From the NCBI RefSeq assembly GCF_027744825.2, contig NC_071334.1, positions 42,633,437 through 42,697,436 of the forward strand: a DNA stretch of 64,000 nucleotides, written 5' to 3'. Below are positions 25,511 through 38,721 of the stretch, in pieces (position 1 is the stretch's first letter; each line of letters begins with the position of its first letter). The notes beneath the pieces are model-generated. The model was not told the origin of the DNA and made no database searches. It saw only the letters and a list, made by a program, of their open reading frames with translations. This DNA comes from Synchiropus splendidus (lineage: Eukaryota; Chordata; Actinopteri; Syngnathiformes; Callionymidae). The translations under genes and the position numbers were made by a program.

Positions 25511-27306
25511 TGGGGATTATAGGCAAATTAGGCACTCTGATAATTTCAAGAGCCAATAGGCCATATAAGAGTTACAAGTGTCACAACTGATTTCAACTGT
25601 AGTAGTCGTATTAAAATGTAAATAAGAAATATAGAAATTCAGACTCATTTCCTAATAACTAATTTACATTTATTCAATTTTAAGTTGTACTCTCAAAAGT
25701 GTGTACGTTTTTTTTAAGTTAAATAAAACACTGCCAGTCAAAAGTGAAATAGATGCTAAAGGAGCTGCTGACCTCTGCGTAGAACAGGCACATCGATAAG
25801 CCGTCTTTTTTTAGGTCTCTCAAATTGAGTATCAAAGAAGCAAACCATTATTGATTTGTCAGTTCTCTTCCTAAACACGGGATGAAAATGAAGTCGATTT
25901 CTTTACTAAATGTAAAATGCACTGCATTATTTATTTCAGTAGTCTCGATGCTGTTTTTGTTGGTTTGTTTATTGTTGTCATTCATCAGCAGTGGAGTGTT
26001 TGTTTTAAGATCGAACACTGGCTTTTGCACAGCAGAGAATTTACAATATCTTCCCTCCAATCTGTCTTCTCTTCCACTAAGACTATCAGGGGTCTTAGGT
26101 TTCCTCACCTTAAATTACCTTCTGAAGTCAGCAAAAAACCCACAGAGCTACGAGGGTACTCCTCTACTCACTCAGCCAGGTAGATTGACTCTTCTCGAGG
26201 CAGTGATGCAGTTGTTGTGAGCTTATTGAATTCGACAAGATCAATATCGACAATCAAGCTCTCCAAACTTTTGAGACATTCAATTGCATCTTCAAACAGT
26301 TTGGTCTGTGAAGCTAAGTTCGCAGACATTTGCAATTTGCTGTTGCGCTTTGTAAGGGAATAGCAGAGGCCGTGTCACTGTGTGGGTGCTTGCCGGCACA
26401 CTCGGCTCCGTTGCTGCATCCTGTAGTCATCCGGCCACCAACACTAAACCGTTTCACGCTTCTCGATCTATCGATCCGCTTAGCGATAAACCGAGAAAAT
26501 TAGCATTTGACTTAAAGCTGAAGTGACAGGAGGAAAATTGAAATCTTTAATGGAGATCCGCTCAGGTGGAAGAGACGTCTCCATACGATCCTCCACAATG
26601 ACGGCCATTTTGAAAAGCATTGTTTGAACACTTTTTGTGGAAATAAAACTGATCCAAGCCCATTGCTCAAGTTTTGGGTGTTGCTGAGCGTGGCGCAAAA
26701 ATGGAGTCAGTGAACATCAACCAGTCAATCTCTAGAATTGTCATTCAAGTGCACGCCTCTCTAGGCAGCCATTACCAAAGTGTATCGATCCTGAGGGTGA
26801 CAGTCTAAGCAGCCAGATGGAGGCAGGCTGAGATGGAAACTGTGTGTGTGGGTGCTAGCCAGTGTGTGTTAACGCATTGTTCCGATTGTGTGTGTTTCTG
26901 GAATGTTAAAGAAAACCTTCGAGAGCTACTGCTGTGCAAATCTCCCAAGAGTTCCCCAAACATGAATTTGAAAGTAGGTAAATAGCTCGGTGGCAAGGCC
27001 TGGTTGATTGCATTCGGCTCCCTGGGCACCGCCGGCCATAATACACACGTTTGAAAACTTCAAAATCAATATATATGCAGTTGAATAGTTCACAACAGGT
27101 AAGTCGGTGGCAATAGCTTCTACAATCACATTGTAACTTTGGAAAGTAATTTCTCCGACTCACAGACTCTTTTAAGAGAGGTTTCCACTGTGGCCTGGAA
27201 CCTGGCTGTGGCACATCTCATTCATTTGATTCCAGCATCAAGTGGTGTGGACCTTCCAACAACATTCAAGTTTCATCTGATTGGTTCCTCATTCTCCGTA
27301 AATAAG

Positions 27307-27489
27307 AGTGATGGGCGGATGAGGCCTCATGAAAATGTCTCCTCATTTTCAGAGCTCAGGAGGTGGCGCTCTCGGTTTAAATATGATGTGTGAGTTCATG
27401 AAATGGTTGTTCAAATCCTAAGCTTAAAGAGCACAGGGTGCTTTGAAATGAGGATGTTGTTTCATGACGTCTCATCGGCCCATCACGAG
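27307..27489. repeat. Family A copy
   Basis: gtgatgggcggatgaggcct at the left and its inverse ctcatcggcccatcac at the right. The left-arm site is ctcaggaggtggcgct (degenerate). Confidence 0.85.
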
Positions 27490-27508
27490 TAAATAGTATT
27501 GAACAACA

Positions 27509-27570
27509 CATCCTCACTCCCATAGCGTCTTGTATTGACTTGAATATTTGACGCCATGGGAGTGAGGATG
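27509..27570. repeat. Family B minimal hairpin (62 bp)
   Basis: catcctcactcccatagcgtc at the left and its reverse complement gacgccatgggagtgaggatg at the right (one mismatch in 21), separated by 20 bases. Sits between two family A copies. Confidence 0.85.
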
Positions 27571-27575
27571 AGTGG

Positions 27576-27715
27576 AGTAGTGACAGGTTGAGGAGGTTTC
27601 ATAAAACAGTGTCCAGATTTTCAGAGGCCACCAGATGGCGCAATTCATTCAATGAAACTCCAAACCAAGAGCGCCATCTAGCGGCCTCTGAAAATTAGGA
27701 CACTGTTTCACCAAC
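27576..27715. repeat. Family A short copy with facing CTCF-like sites
   Basis: CCACCAGATGGCGC at 27628-27641 (+, exact) and GCGCCATCTAGCGG at 27671-27684 (-, one mismatch), only 29 bases apart because the middle is deleted. Confidence 0.88.
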
Positions 27716-30138
27716 CCACCAACACATTTTCACGATACCACATGTAGCAACTTAATAGAAATGATTGTGGTTTTAACAGAGACACCTGCTTCCATCCACA
27801 GTTTGTGAAACTTTGATCTTGCATATTTTTATTGAGTTTTAGGACACCAGTCATTTCCATGATGAGAAGACACAATGTGCATATGCCTCCTGAAAGCTAT
27901 TTTTTAGGAGATGCTTTCTTTTAATGGTCATCATAGTGTGACATCTTTTTCTTTTGTTTGGTCATCTATACAGGTGTCACCGACGCCAATCATGTAATCA
28001 TCTACCGTGCTACTTGAAAGCTGAAGACAATCCGCATCAGTTTGTTGCTTGTGCTTGGTCTGGTATGACCCTCCGTACCCGTACTGATATCATAGATGAT
28101 TCTTCTCCTGACCGTTTTTTTTTGCCATGTGCTTTGAGTTTGTGAGTTCTTTCTGATTTGTCTACTCTGTTTTTCAGTGTGTCTGTGCCCGCTCTCTGTG
28201 GTTCCTCTGCCCCCAATCCTGTGGACTCATTCCATCTCTTGGACTCTGGTTCTCCACCGTTATTTGCGCTCATGGATGGTTGTTACTGAACTATTTCATT
28301 TTATTTTCCGGACTCTGTCTCCTTCTGGTGTTGAGATTTTTGTACAGTTTTGTTTCTCCTGCCTCCTACTTAGAAGTGGAGTGTAATTCTGTTTGTGTAT
28401 CGTATTTTAGTTGGCCTCCTTCTAGTGCGGAAGTTGAGTGTATTCAGTTAGTTTTATTCGATTTGTTGGACTTGACCCTCAGTATCAGTCTCCTCAGTGC
28501 CGTCTGAAGTCGTTACAGCTTCTCACCCTAAATCTAAACATCCTTAACCAGGACTCCTAACCAAACTTAATCCCAATTATAATGATCCAGTTATAAAGAT
28601 CCAGTTATTTTTTTATTCTGATGTCTGCAGTGAACACATTGCAAACCTTATATCAGCTGTAGTTTGGATCTCACCACAACCACAATCTGCAAATTTGTCT
28701 TCAACTTCCTTCACTGTGGTCGTTTTGAACGTTAGTTCTCATAAGAAGACCTGATTTACTGGTTTAAGGAGACGACATTACCACATTAGCCACTGTTAGT
28801 ATGGTTGCCAAGTGATCAATCGTTCTTGTGGTACATAGACAACACAATCTCCTATTCAGAAACTTGCAAGTTTATTTTAAAACCTGCTGAAGGAAGCGTG
28901 ACAGCTCCATGATGGCGCCATTGCTCTCGCGCCATCACTGTCTACAGTCTGAAATGGCTCCTCACCACCTGTCAGCGTTTTTCCTCAAAATTGGACCTCA
29001 CTTGGGTAGATATGCTTTAACACATACTTTAACCTCACGTTAAACTTGGGAGGACCGTCAAAAATATCCCCACAAGTAGATGTTTCCAAGAATTGGTCCC
29101 CACATGTACTGCTAAACCAGGTGGAGTTATCTTTATTTCTTCAAGAATTGAAATTTAAAGTCCATACTTTTATTTTAAACCTCCCCATCAGTGCGGTCCA
29201 GTCTCTGAAGCTCATTTGTGTGCAACACAGTAACCAGCAGGACCCTGGCTGGTGATCCTGAGTGGATTAATTCGGTAAGCCGGGGGGCATCTGGAGGAAG
29301 CAGCTGCTCCTCTCTAATGTCCTCGTTTCTCTTCACTTGGTCATTGTCTCATCACAACATCCAGCTCATCACGCTCACCTCAAACATTTTCAGGGATGGA
29401 AGAGGAAGTCGGACTGCGCTGTAATTAAACCGACCAGCAGATGTTTTCTGCAGCAATTGTTTGTCGGCTAAGGATTAGACACAAAACTTGGCAATGAGAT
29501 GGCTATTCAGCCGTGTTATTGCTTCTTAACATTCAAAACTCTCTTCTGATAAACGATTCAAGTTCTGCCACACCGGCTAATCATTTACAAGAACATGACA
29601 GTTCAAAGGAATACTTTCAGGATATGTGTGAATGAGTCCAAGGTTTATTATGAAATTAATTTCACAGTGAATCAGTTTCCTCATGATATTCGCTTTAATA
29701 AAAAAAAAAAAAAAAAAAATGTAACATGCAAGCCATGGAAAGTTAATGGAGATCTCACTCTGATTCGGGTCCCAGCCTCATGCTTATGAAATTTAATCCA
29801 GCCGGAATATGGGAGTCACCTTAAACCAAAGCAAAACAAAATGAAACTCTGAACTCAACAGCTTCAGCGTCTGCAGTCAAAGAACCAGCAGCAGACCCGT
29901 TGTGACAGTAGCTCTCGAATATATGAGAGTAGTCATTATTGAGACCTTCTCTGATACTACCAATTCTATTAAGCTTGTATGAAAATGAGTTAATAAAAAA
30001 AAAAAATAATAATAATAATTCAAAATGGGGTGTAAGGGTCAGTACCTCTGTTTTTACGGTTAAGGCCGTGGCTTAACTCACTACAGTCAAAACATTGCAA
30101 TCACATGAAATAGCACTCAAGCTTCAATGAATATATTC

Positions 30139-30788
30139 TATCATGGCTGTCTGTGGAGTCAGACCCGGTTGCTGTGTTGTTGTTGGCTGACAGAAGGCTC
30201 GGGAGAGCAAGGTTGAATTCACAGATATTTACAAAAACGACTAATACAAAGATGAACAGGAACGGAGAAACCAAGGGCGTCAACACCAGAAGTGGAGCGA
30301 GGAAGACCAAACACTTAGGGAGAGGGTCAAAACCAGGAACAGAAAACAGGCGAAAAATTAACTCAAGCCTGACTAAGGGGAACAACGAAAACGCACTCAG
30401 AGATTAACTCACTAGGCCTAATAAACGGAAAGCACTCAGCGGAATAAAACACACTTGTATGAGGAAATAACGATCACGAGACTGAAACACAAAGTGAGTT
30501 TTACAAAAGATTCACACACGATCTAAGACGAGGAAGAAGAAAAAAAGAGCGAGGAGAAACTAAACTAATGAGGCAGCTGAAAAGGAAATTAAACACGCAC
30601 ACATTTTAGAAAGATTCAGGGAAATACACCCGAGATCAGTCACAGGAGAGTTTACTGTCGGAACGCAAAGTAACCATCTGGCAACACGAGCTAGCGCCAA
30701 GTCGCTCTGGAAGCTGGAGGAAAAAGGAAACAGAACAGAACAAAACCGGAAAGAACAAAAATAAAGGCACCAAAAAACAAACATGACA
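30139..30788 (+). repeat. Family D element (about 650 bp)
   Basis: Starts ctatcatggctgtctgtgga with gacccggttgc and ggctcgggagagcaaggttg; ends acaaacatgaca. Purine-rich interior. It parallels the 38.7-kb copy, which starts tgtcatgatggcgggtggat and has gactcgggagatgagatt. Superfamily not identified. Confidence 0.6.
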
Positions 30789-33454
30789 AATTCATTGCTG
30801 ATGCCACTTTAGTGACAGTGGCAATGGTAGCCAAGTCATCAGACAGAGGTGCTTCATAATGACTAAAATTGCATCTTGTCATGTGAATGTTGTGTATGAT
30901 GTATTTTCTGTTGTTGTTCAGGTGATCCTTTCACTAAGCTGACTCTTACACACCCAAAGTTTTGAATCAATCAATTGATTTCTTTTTAATATGTATGTCC
31001 TGCACAACCATAAGACAGTCCAGTTCAGGGTCAGCCCTCGCACAAGTCTCCCGGGACGGCGGTGGAGCTAACATCTAATTTGGCGCCGACAGCCGTCACA
31101 TACAGGACGACGAGGTCAGAGCAGGATGGTGTTTTGCTCTGCTGCTCCATAGATGGATAAAACAGCACAAATGATTTATGTTGGCAGTCGTGCCACAGCG
31201 GAGCCGGCGCTGTGTCTTCCACCGGCCCCCGCAGCACACAGAGCCAAAATTGGGTTAGTCCCAAAATGTAGAATGCCTGTCTGAGACTAACAAATTTAAT
31301 CAAAGTCTCCATAGCCGCTAGGTTTTTCTAATACTGCTGATATATTGAAGTGGTTTATGTTGGCTGTGATTACAAACTCACATGAGCTCCTGTGGTGCAA
31401 ACATCAGCATCCTCTGTAGAAAGAAAAAAATGTACATGCTCAGCTTCACTTGAACCTTTTGTCTCAAGATGATACATTTTAAAAAGAGTTTCAGTGAGAT
31501 GCAAAACATTGTGCCCAATTAGATAAACCAGTCCATCCATGAGATGCCGATGTTGTGACCACAACTATAAACCCAAATCCAACCAATCCCTGCAAGTTCT
31601 GTGAGACGCTGCAATTTTGTCCAGTCATCGCAACTTTCCCACCAATTCCACCAATCACTATAGTCTTCTGCCGCGAACGCTGCATGTGCTGCATCCTATT
31701 CCCTCCCTCCTTGCCCACAAATATTGCGGCCAAAGGTCGTGATTCGGACGATTCTGAATCCGTTTTCCCATGACTGAAATGTAGAATGGGCGGACCTAAA
31801 ATGCAGAGCTTGTAAGGAGCTCTGTAACAAAACTACGAGCGTTCACACGCTGTCAGCCCGGAAACTACCCATGAAATATCATCAGAAAAAAGATGCACTT
31901 ATTTTAGTATCATATTTGATTTAGCGTCTAGATTTGTACATTTATTTATTCATTTTGTGTGTGTGTGCTCATCACTCTCTAATGCTACTTTTCGCGAATA
32001 AAGCATATTTTGTTGAAATCATTCCAGCCTGAAGCTTTTTTTAGGCTAAAAATTGATACCATTTTTATTTTTACTTACTTTAGTTTTTAATGTGCAAAGG
32101 TCCTTACTTCCCGTCATGCTGTTCCAGAGCCATAAATTATGAAATTCTCTTTTGGATATGAATGGGTTATTATTTCCCAATATAGACCTGTAGACTGCAG
32201 TGTAAATGCATTAGTATAGGTTTAGCATTGTCCATGTTTCGACAGCACCTTCAACACATATCTTTATATAGTAACAGTTGTACTAGATGTACTTTATTAA
32301 TTCAAAGACGGGAAGCTGTATCAAACCATCATCTGCCCTCTTGACTGCTGATCTATCGGACCTTTTGCATGTGACCTGGGCTTTGAATCTTGCTTCGCCC
32401 CTCTCTGCTTTCTTGGTGTATTTAGATAGTGTGCAATAAGGTTGGCTGGGTCTCTCCTGTCAGAACTGTTCTGCATTCTTGCTGCTGTTAATGGATGTAA
32501 ATGTCAGTGGGAGCCTGCGTGAAGATAAAAGCTGGATCAATTAATTTGTCTCGCAGTCTTATTACCACCAAGAGAGATACTGTCATCCCAAAATGCCATA
32601 CTGTCTGGAATACCCCCAAACATTTGGATGATTTCGTACACACTCACCACCAAGTCTTGTGACCTCACATAACCCCATCTGGTCCCCATTGGTGTTTTCT
32701 ATCCATTATCCACTTGTCCTCTGCTTTTATTTACGGTGTGGAGAAACTATTTGCGCCGCGGCTGAGTGGTCTCTGATGATTATTCCATAGGAAACATATG
32801 TGAAAGCTTGGCATCTTCTTCGGCCCTTTGAGGCTCAGCTTCTCATCTTGACTGAACTGCGGGAGCATGGGAAGTCTAATATTTGCTTAATTTGCACAGA
32901 GGCACTGCAGGATGCTTTTCTGCTGTACATCAGCAGGAGGCGAACAAAATAAAAAAAACATGAAGGTACTCCTCCGCATGAGGCAGGATATAGCCTATAT
33001 TTATTTCTTTATTTACAGCAGTTCTTCCCCTTGACGGTGTTACACTTTGACTAAATTCATTGTCTTTAGTAATGTTTATACTGAGGTAGACCGCAAAGAA
33101 ACCTTTTTCTTTTGTTTGTTTGTTTAAGTTAATGTACAAAGTCTTCATTATGTGAACAGCGAAACGTCCAGTCAGTCCTTGGATGCAGTTTCTGTCTAAG
33201 GTGTCAAATGCTGACTACATTCAAGTGGACTTTTGGATCCAAAGCTGAAGCCAAAGCCAGCCTTCCATGTTACGTGTTGGGTCATAAGTGTTACTGTGGG
33301 GTTTCCTCTCCGACATGACATTCAAAAAGTAGGGGTTGCTATGAAGAGGCACACTGATCACTACTTCAATTTGGATGTCACTTGGTACGCATGGCACTCC
33401 ATGTGTTTGAGGCAGCGATGGGATGATTTCCTTAAACAATGTCCCCATTTTCCG

Positions 33455-33630
33455 ATCTCAGTGGTTCCTTGGTTTAGAAATGACGTAAGGTTTCATTGAA
33501 TGAGTTGTTCTGGTCCAAACATTGTACAGCAGACAGTGCCATCTGGTGGCCTCTGAAAATCAGGGCACTGTTTCACGAAACCTCATGAACCCTTCAATAT
33601 TGTGTCATGAAGCCTCATCAACCCATCACT
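33455..33630. repeat. Family A copy
   Basis: Left arm diverged; right arm GTGCCATCTGGTGG (33536-33549, - strand, exact core) then ctctgaaaatcagggcactg and a duplicated right end (catgaagcctcatcaaccca). Confidence 0.82.
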
Positions 33631-35159
33631 CCTTTTGTGGAAAACAGCTTCCTGTCTACTACATACAGTTTGAAAGGGTTGTATTTGGGTAAAACAATTT
33701 GCTGAAAAACATGATGCGATGTGTCATAAATGTGTGTGTTACATACATAATACTCAAGTACACATTTATATATTTGAAAGATGCATGTATCTTAATGTAG
33801 TTGATGGAGCTACATTTATTTGTGTAAATTGGTAAATAATTGTATCCTAAGGTAAGTAATTGTATCCTCATAAAAAAGGTGGTGGTCAAAGGTGAAGGAA
33901 AATTCGCAACTCGGGGTGAAGCGTCTGGGTGGGGTTTGCATAAATGATAGTCGAACTACCTTTTGTGTTTCATAAAAAAATCATCAGAGACTCTTGCAAA
34001 GAGACATTCAGCCTGAGTAATTAACAAGCTCGGGTCATGTTCATTCAGCAGATCTCTTTCAAAACAACACCACTTCAGACGAAACAATGTGAACAGCATT
34101 GTAGCTGAGACAACAAACATGGTAGAATTCGTCAGCTCAGAGTGTTTTGTTCAGGCTCCGGGAGATATCAAGACTTTAGAGGACGGGGATAAAACCCCAC
34201 AGGTGCAGTGATCTGCCTCCTTCCAAACCACACTGCTACTGGCCTCCAGCATGTTCTCCTCAAAATGGAGAGAAAGTCTGTCCCTGGTTGACAAGCTCAG
34301 CTGATGCAATGGCTGCCAACAATAAACCCAATAGCTTCTTCTCACTCCAATCCCCCTCAGTGGTTATGGGAGAAAGGGGCACAATAAACTTTATGCAATT
34401 GTCCCATATTTTAAGCCTAAACTATTAAACTATTATACAAAACTACGCTCATTTAGGCCTGACACTGTATTTCATTCTAAAGGTACGTTCATACCAAACG
34501 CGACTTCCGCGAGCGACTTGACTGATTTGCATACAAAGTCAATGGAGTTGGGTCATTGACGGCGATCAGCGTCGACCAACATGGCCGCGATGCGACTGGA
34601 GTGTTCGACGCAATGCGATTTGAGCTATATACGGCAATTCCGGCTACTTGAGACGACACAACTGGGCTACTGCGACAGTCGCACTAGTTCTATTTTTTTA
34701 ACTACTGCGACCAGTTGTGGTGCGTTGACCAATCAGAGACCTGATCCGCGAGTGACGTGTCCCGGAGGAGGCGAAGCTCATTGCTGCGGTTGTATACGTG
34801 CAGACTTTCCGCCGTCTTGTCGAGAGTGGCACAAATTGTGCATTTTTTAATTTCCACCGGAACATAAATAGGAACAATCTTGTCCGGAGGGAAAGTTCGC
34901 CACAACGGTGGCGTTCCTGGTGAGTTGACACCTTTATTTACCAAAGTTTACTTAACTTATATTCGCCTAAACGCAATGTCCACCGAGTTTACGTGGCGAA
35001 TGTACTGCTGCGACTGTAGAAACTACACATGTATGGTGACAGGATAAATAAGTACTGTTTCTGATTTAATTTAATTCAGATGAGACGTCATGTAGGGTCT
35101 GTTTATATGAGGGGAGGATGGTGACCGAGGAGCGGAGGAGTGGTCAGCGGCATCTAGTG

Positions 35160-35990
35160 CCGGTAAGTGACCGCAGAGACCGTTCTACACCGTCCTCTCA
35201 CTTCTGGCGCCCTTCATCTCCAAGAGAGACCTTGCCCAACATGACTGGAGAGGCAGCAGCAAGGTAGCAGGTAGGTTTGTACGTTCATTTCGTGGTGACA
35301 TTCTGAATAGTAGCTAAATATAAAAAAAAAACGTATGTAGCTTTCTGTATTGCTTTTTTCTGTATAGCTAGTACAATAATGTAATCACGCTATGCTGTCA
35401 TTAAGGAGAGGAGGAGGATGGTTCCACTCATGATGTTGGTGATGATGATGAGGAGGAGGATGGACCTTCCTCTGCCTCACCTGGTGCTGCTGCATCTCCT
35501 CCACCTGCCACTGGCCCCTCCTCATCCACTGCTGCTCCTCATGTATGTAGAAATAACATTTTCGAGCATTATTCTATTTTATTATTAAATGTTATTGTTC
35601 TATCATTCAAGCACTGTCATAGTGACATGACTTGCTTTAGGTTAACTATTGCTATCCTATACAGATTTTATTTATTAGTACTCATCACTATCACTATTGA
35701 ACTCAACTTCCATTATGTGCAGGACACCGAAGGAAGAGACCTACAGAGGAAGGGGCCACCAGATGCTGAAGCTGAGCTCAAACATCTACTAATGAGCGCC
35801 TTCCACAAACCCAGCTCAGAAGATGGGATAGTTTTCAAGGTCCTAGTTCCTTCCAGGTTTCACATAAATTTAAAATGTACATGTTACTTTACCAAGCAAA
35901 ACAACAGCTGACTGAAATTTGGATCATTTGGACCCGTCATTTATTTTCTTTGTAGCCACAGTCTCATTAAAGAACCGGACGCCGCCCCAC
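35160..35990 (+). pseudogene. Remnant of a Harbinger MADF/BESS-like accessory protein
   Basis: Three pieces are visible in order. First, around 35175-35270, a frame reading FYTVLSLLAPFISKRDLAQH after an in-frame stop; the LLAPFISKR pattern resembles the end of MADF/SANT-like domains in transposon accessory proteins. Second, 35406-35540, an acidic then Ser/Pro/Ala-rich linker (EEEDG...DDDEEEDGPSSASPG...). Third, 35720-35860, DAEAELKHLLMSAFHKPSSEDG followed by hydrophobic residues, which resembles a BESS-type dimerisation motif. Family assignment is inference from pattern; stops and missing exon joins show it is dead. Confidence 0.45.
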
Positions 35991-36769
35991 TTCCTCCGCC
36001 TCTCTTGACCCTCGTCCCTCCAGGGAAGATCCTTCAAAACACAGCTACGTAGTCCACTTCAAGTTTGACTGTGATTCTGTGTGTATTGAATGAGTATAAA
36101 TGAATGAGTTACTTTATTTTTGCAAATAAAGAGTTTGACAATGAACATTTCTTTTTGTGGAAAATTGCTTCACAGAAAAAAATAAAATCAAAAGCACTTT
36201 GCTAAATGTCAAGAAATTGAGTTGAACACAGCTTTGTTTTATTGCAGAGATTAATTATATTTGCAAGGACCTATGCTTTGTTAAAATCGGTCAGTGACTC
36301 TTGAACAAGCAGTTGTGGTGCACTGATAACTGTTTGCGACGAAAACATATGCGGTCGGTGGCCGTGGTCCTCTGGTCAGCTCCTGGAAGTGGACCGTCAC
36401 ACCAACACAGAAGCAGTTGGTGATGAGTCTCCTGTTACTGAAGGCCTGCAAAATATAAAACATACATGGATATGTAAAAATACAGTATATATGTTGGTGA
36501 TAATTGAACAAAGTATATATCAACCATACAACAGTATATCAACTACAGGATAAATAGTTTGATCACAATGCATTTAACTGTTGCATTAATTGTGGCGCTT
36601 ACTGACAAGAGTCAAAGAAAATCTAAATATTGTTTCAAATACTCTATAGTTTTATTGTACATATTATTGACGATGACAGATTACGTATCTCCGAAAATTA
36701 CTTCAAGCATACAGCAGATACAACCGCGGAGTTGATGAATTGATGACAGTTCAGAAAGACTTGGACACA

Positions 36770-37020
36770 AGTCCAGTCAACAACACATCGAGTTGCTTAC
36801 CGAGGACAGACTGCGGGCACTTGGTGTCCTGTATTCAGCCACTGATCCGGACCAACAGTCCAACTAGCGGCTGTTCCGCCTGAAGTACCGCTCGAAGCGG
36901 CCCCATCTGGGTGACGCTGCTGGAGGAGGAAGTTAAATTCACCAGTGTGAGCGGCTCTGGCGAATGCTACGAAACGAGAGACGTCTCTTTTTCCGTGTTT
37001 TTGTTTAATAAGTAGCGAGC
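36770..37020 (-). pseudogene. Remnant of a Harbinger transposase N-terminal region
   Basis: On the reverse strand HTGEFNFLLQQ (near 36916-36948) is followed after a frame change by WGRFERYFRRNSR (36867-36905), then a stop and LDCWSGS...EYRTPS. The arrangement G-x-F-x-x-L...F-x-x-Y-F-R...LD matches the region upstream of the DDE domain in PIF/Harbinger transposases as I know it. No DDE catalytic core is visible, so most of the coding region is deleted. Confidence 0.5.
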
Positions 37021-38264
37021 ACCGGCTGCGCCATCTTCAATCCACCGTCCACAACAACTTGAGACCACGCCCCCCGGCGACTGACTACTTTGGCGACGTG
37101 TTCGATCCGGGCAGGTGGCTACTAATCACAACCTGAGCAAGCTACTAGCTATTGACGACTGGCGCTACCGCGACTGAAAAGTCGCATTCGGTGTGAACGC
37201 ACCTCAAGACCGCAAAGATGCTTTGCTAGAGTTGAGTCATGGCCCTCATGTCTAATTCAAGCTATAATTGTTCAGTAGTTGAGAGACCGATTTCATTCAC
37301 ACATTGTGATGTACAATATAGACTATATTCAGGCAGGAAGTATTGCATGAATCCTAAAGTTATGATATGATATGATATATAAGTTAATTACGATTTTCTC
37401 CTGGATACTGACATGCGGCCATTTTGGACTTTGCTAAGTCATATATTGGTCATGTTAACAATAGATGGAAAAACTCAGAGACCATGGAGGACACAGACGG
37501 AATTCAGCATTTTTTCAGCATTCAATTCAAAAACATTTAAGATGTAAATAAAACTCAGGGAGGATGAAAGCGCCCATTTTATGCTGGTGAAAACAATACC
37601 TCATCTACCCATTACAACTACTACAGACAATTGAACTGGTAAGATTAAAGAGCTCATTGCCCCATCCCTTTTCATGGAGTAGACATTACTAAATAGCTTG
37701 ATTCTCTCTCTGTAGCATGCAAACCAGGACAACCCCAGCAATCGGACTGGGCATTCAGTTCAAGTCCAGCCATTAGTGACGCAGGTTCTACAGTTCAACT
37801 GGATAACTTCCTGAAACTGACTTGTCGTGACCATGCTCAAAATAAAGTAGCCATTTTTTACGATTACCATTGATAGATAAATGAAGAGGCTGTTTTGATC
37901 GTATTTTCAGAAAGCTTCTTTCATCCTGTATTTAAAATATTAACTTTCTGACAGAAATGTTCCTGAGGCTTGGACGAGTAGCAGCGCTGTTGTTTGCAGC
38001 AATAATTCATGAAGGACATAAAAACAAACTCACTTCTCCTAGATGTCTTAAATTATTTATTTAAGCAAAAAATGCTCTTCCTCAGAATTCAATACATTTT
38101 ACAAATTCATTAAGGACCAGTCCAAATAGGTGGTTTCAGTGAGGACACAGCAGATCAATTTGGTGAGCATGGGTTGACTTTGGTGTAGAGGTCTACCCAT
38201 ATCCCAAATGTTCACACAAGTGAGAAGCAGCGAGTCTGGTTTGGGGTGAACAAGGCTGCCTTTG

Positions 38265-38712
38265 TGATGGAACCCGGCGGAGTGGATTCATAAGAAGACT
38301 GAAAATAAAATAACCAAAAGTCAAAAAAATCTGGGAACTGGGTGATCAACTATCTGACTATAGAAACACAAACACGATGGTCAGAAACAACAAAATGTGG
38401 TCGTGGTAATCATGAGTGGGGAAAAACAGAACAAAAAACAAGCAGAGATCGTAAATGACACACACAAGAATAATGCATGCACCAGGGATAACCCAGGCAT
38501 TGGAAAAACAGAGACGCAATCGACTGAATAAATGAACAGACAAATGAGTCTATCTGGCACACGATTCTACAGGCAAGGTGCTAAAGAGAGCTCCGATGAC
38601 GATTCGTAGATTAGCTCCAGCCGTGCGCCATTACCATGGGAGCGCTCCAACAACCAAGGGAGAAGAAAAAACAAAAACGGAAGTGACAGGACAAAATAAC
38701 AACGAATCATGA
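38265..38712 (+). repeat. Family D element, shorter copy
   Basis: gatggaacccggcggagtgg near the left, gggagaagaaaaaacaaaaa and acaacgaatcatgac at the right. It lies directly before another family D element in the same orientation. Confidence 0.5.
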
Positions 38713-38721
38713 CGGTGTTAA

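Larger units (their letters stand above)
24601..34480. other. Downstream intergenic region, first part
   Basis: No gene recognised. Holds A and B repeat copies at 24700-25035 and 27307-27715, an ACTAGT-rich block (25150-25510), a family D element (30139-30788) and an A copy at 33455-33630. The stretches 25520-27300, 27720-30130, 30790-33450 and 33630-34480 show only simple sequence and scattered frames without recognisable protein similarity. Confidence 0.7.
34481..37204. mobile_element. Decayed PIF/Harbinger-type DNA transposon (about 2.7 kb)
   Basis: Ends are inverted repeats of about 26 bp: left AGGTACGTTCATACCAAACG, right (reverse complement) AGGTGCGTTCACACCGAATG, both continuing CGACTT-like. 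The three bases outside are TAA on the left and CAA on the right, consistent with a mutated 3-bp target duplication of the Harbinger TWA type but not proof. The left half, + strand, retains pieces resembling the Myb/MADF-BESS accessory protein; the right half, - strand, retains a piece resembling the N-terminal part of a Harbinger transposase. Both are broken by stops, so the element is not autonomous. An alternative is another superfamily with similar ends, but the paired-gene layout favours Harbinger. Confidence 0.7.

Noticed and set aside
25882..26220. A 112-codon frame with a hydrophobic N-terminus that looks like a signal peptide
   Set aside because: The hydrophobic stretch is a T-rich low-complexity run; no domain, and no promoter or poly(A) context.
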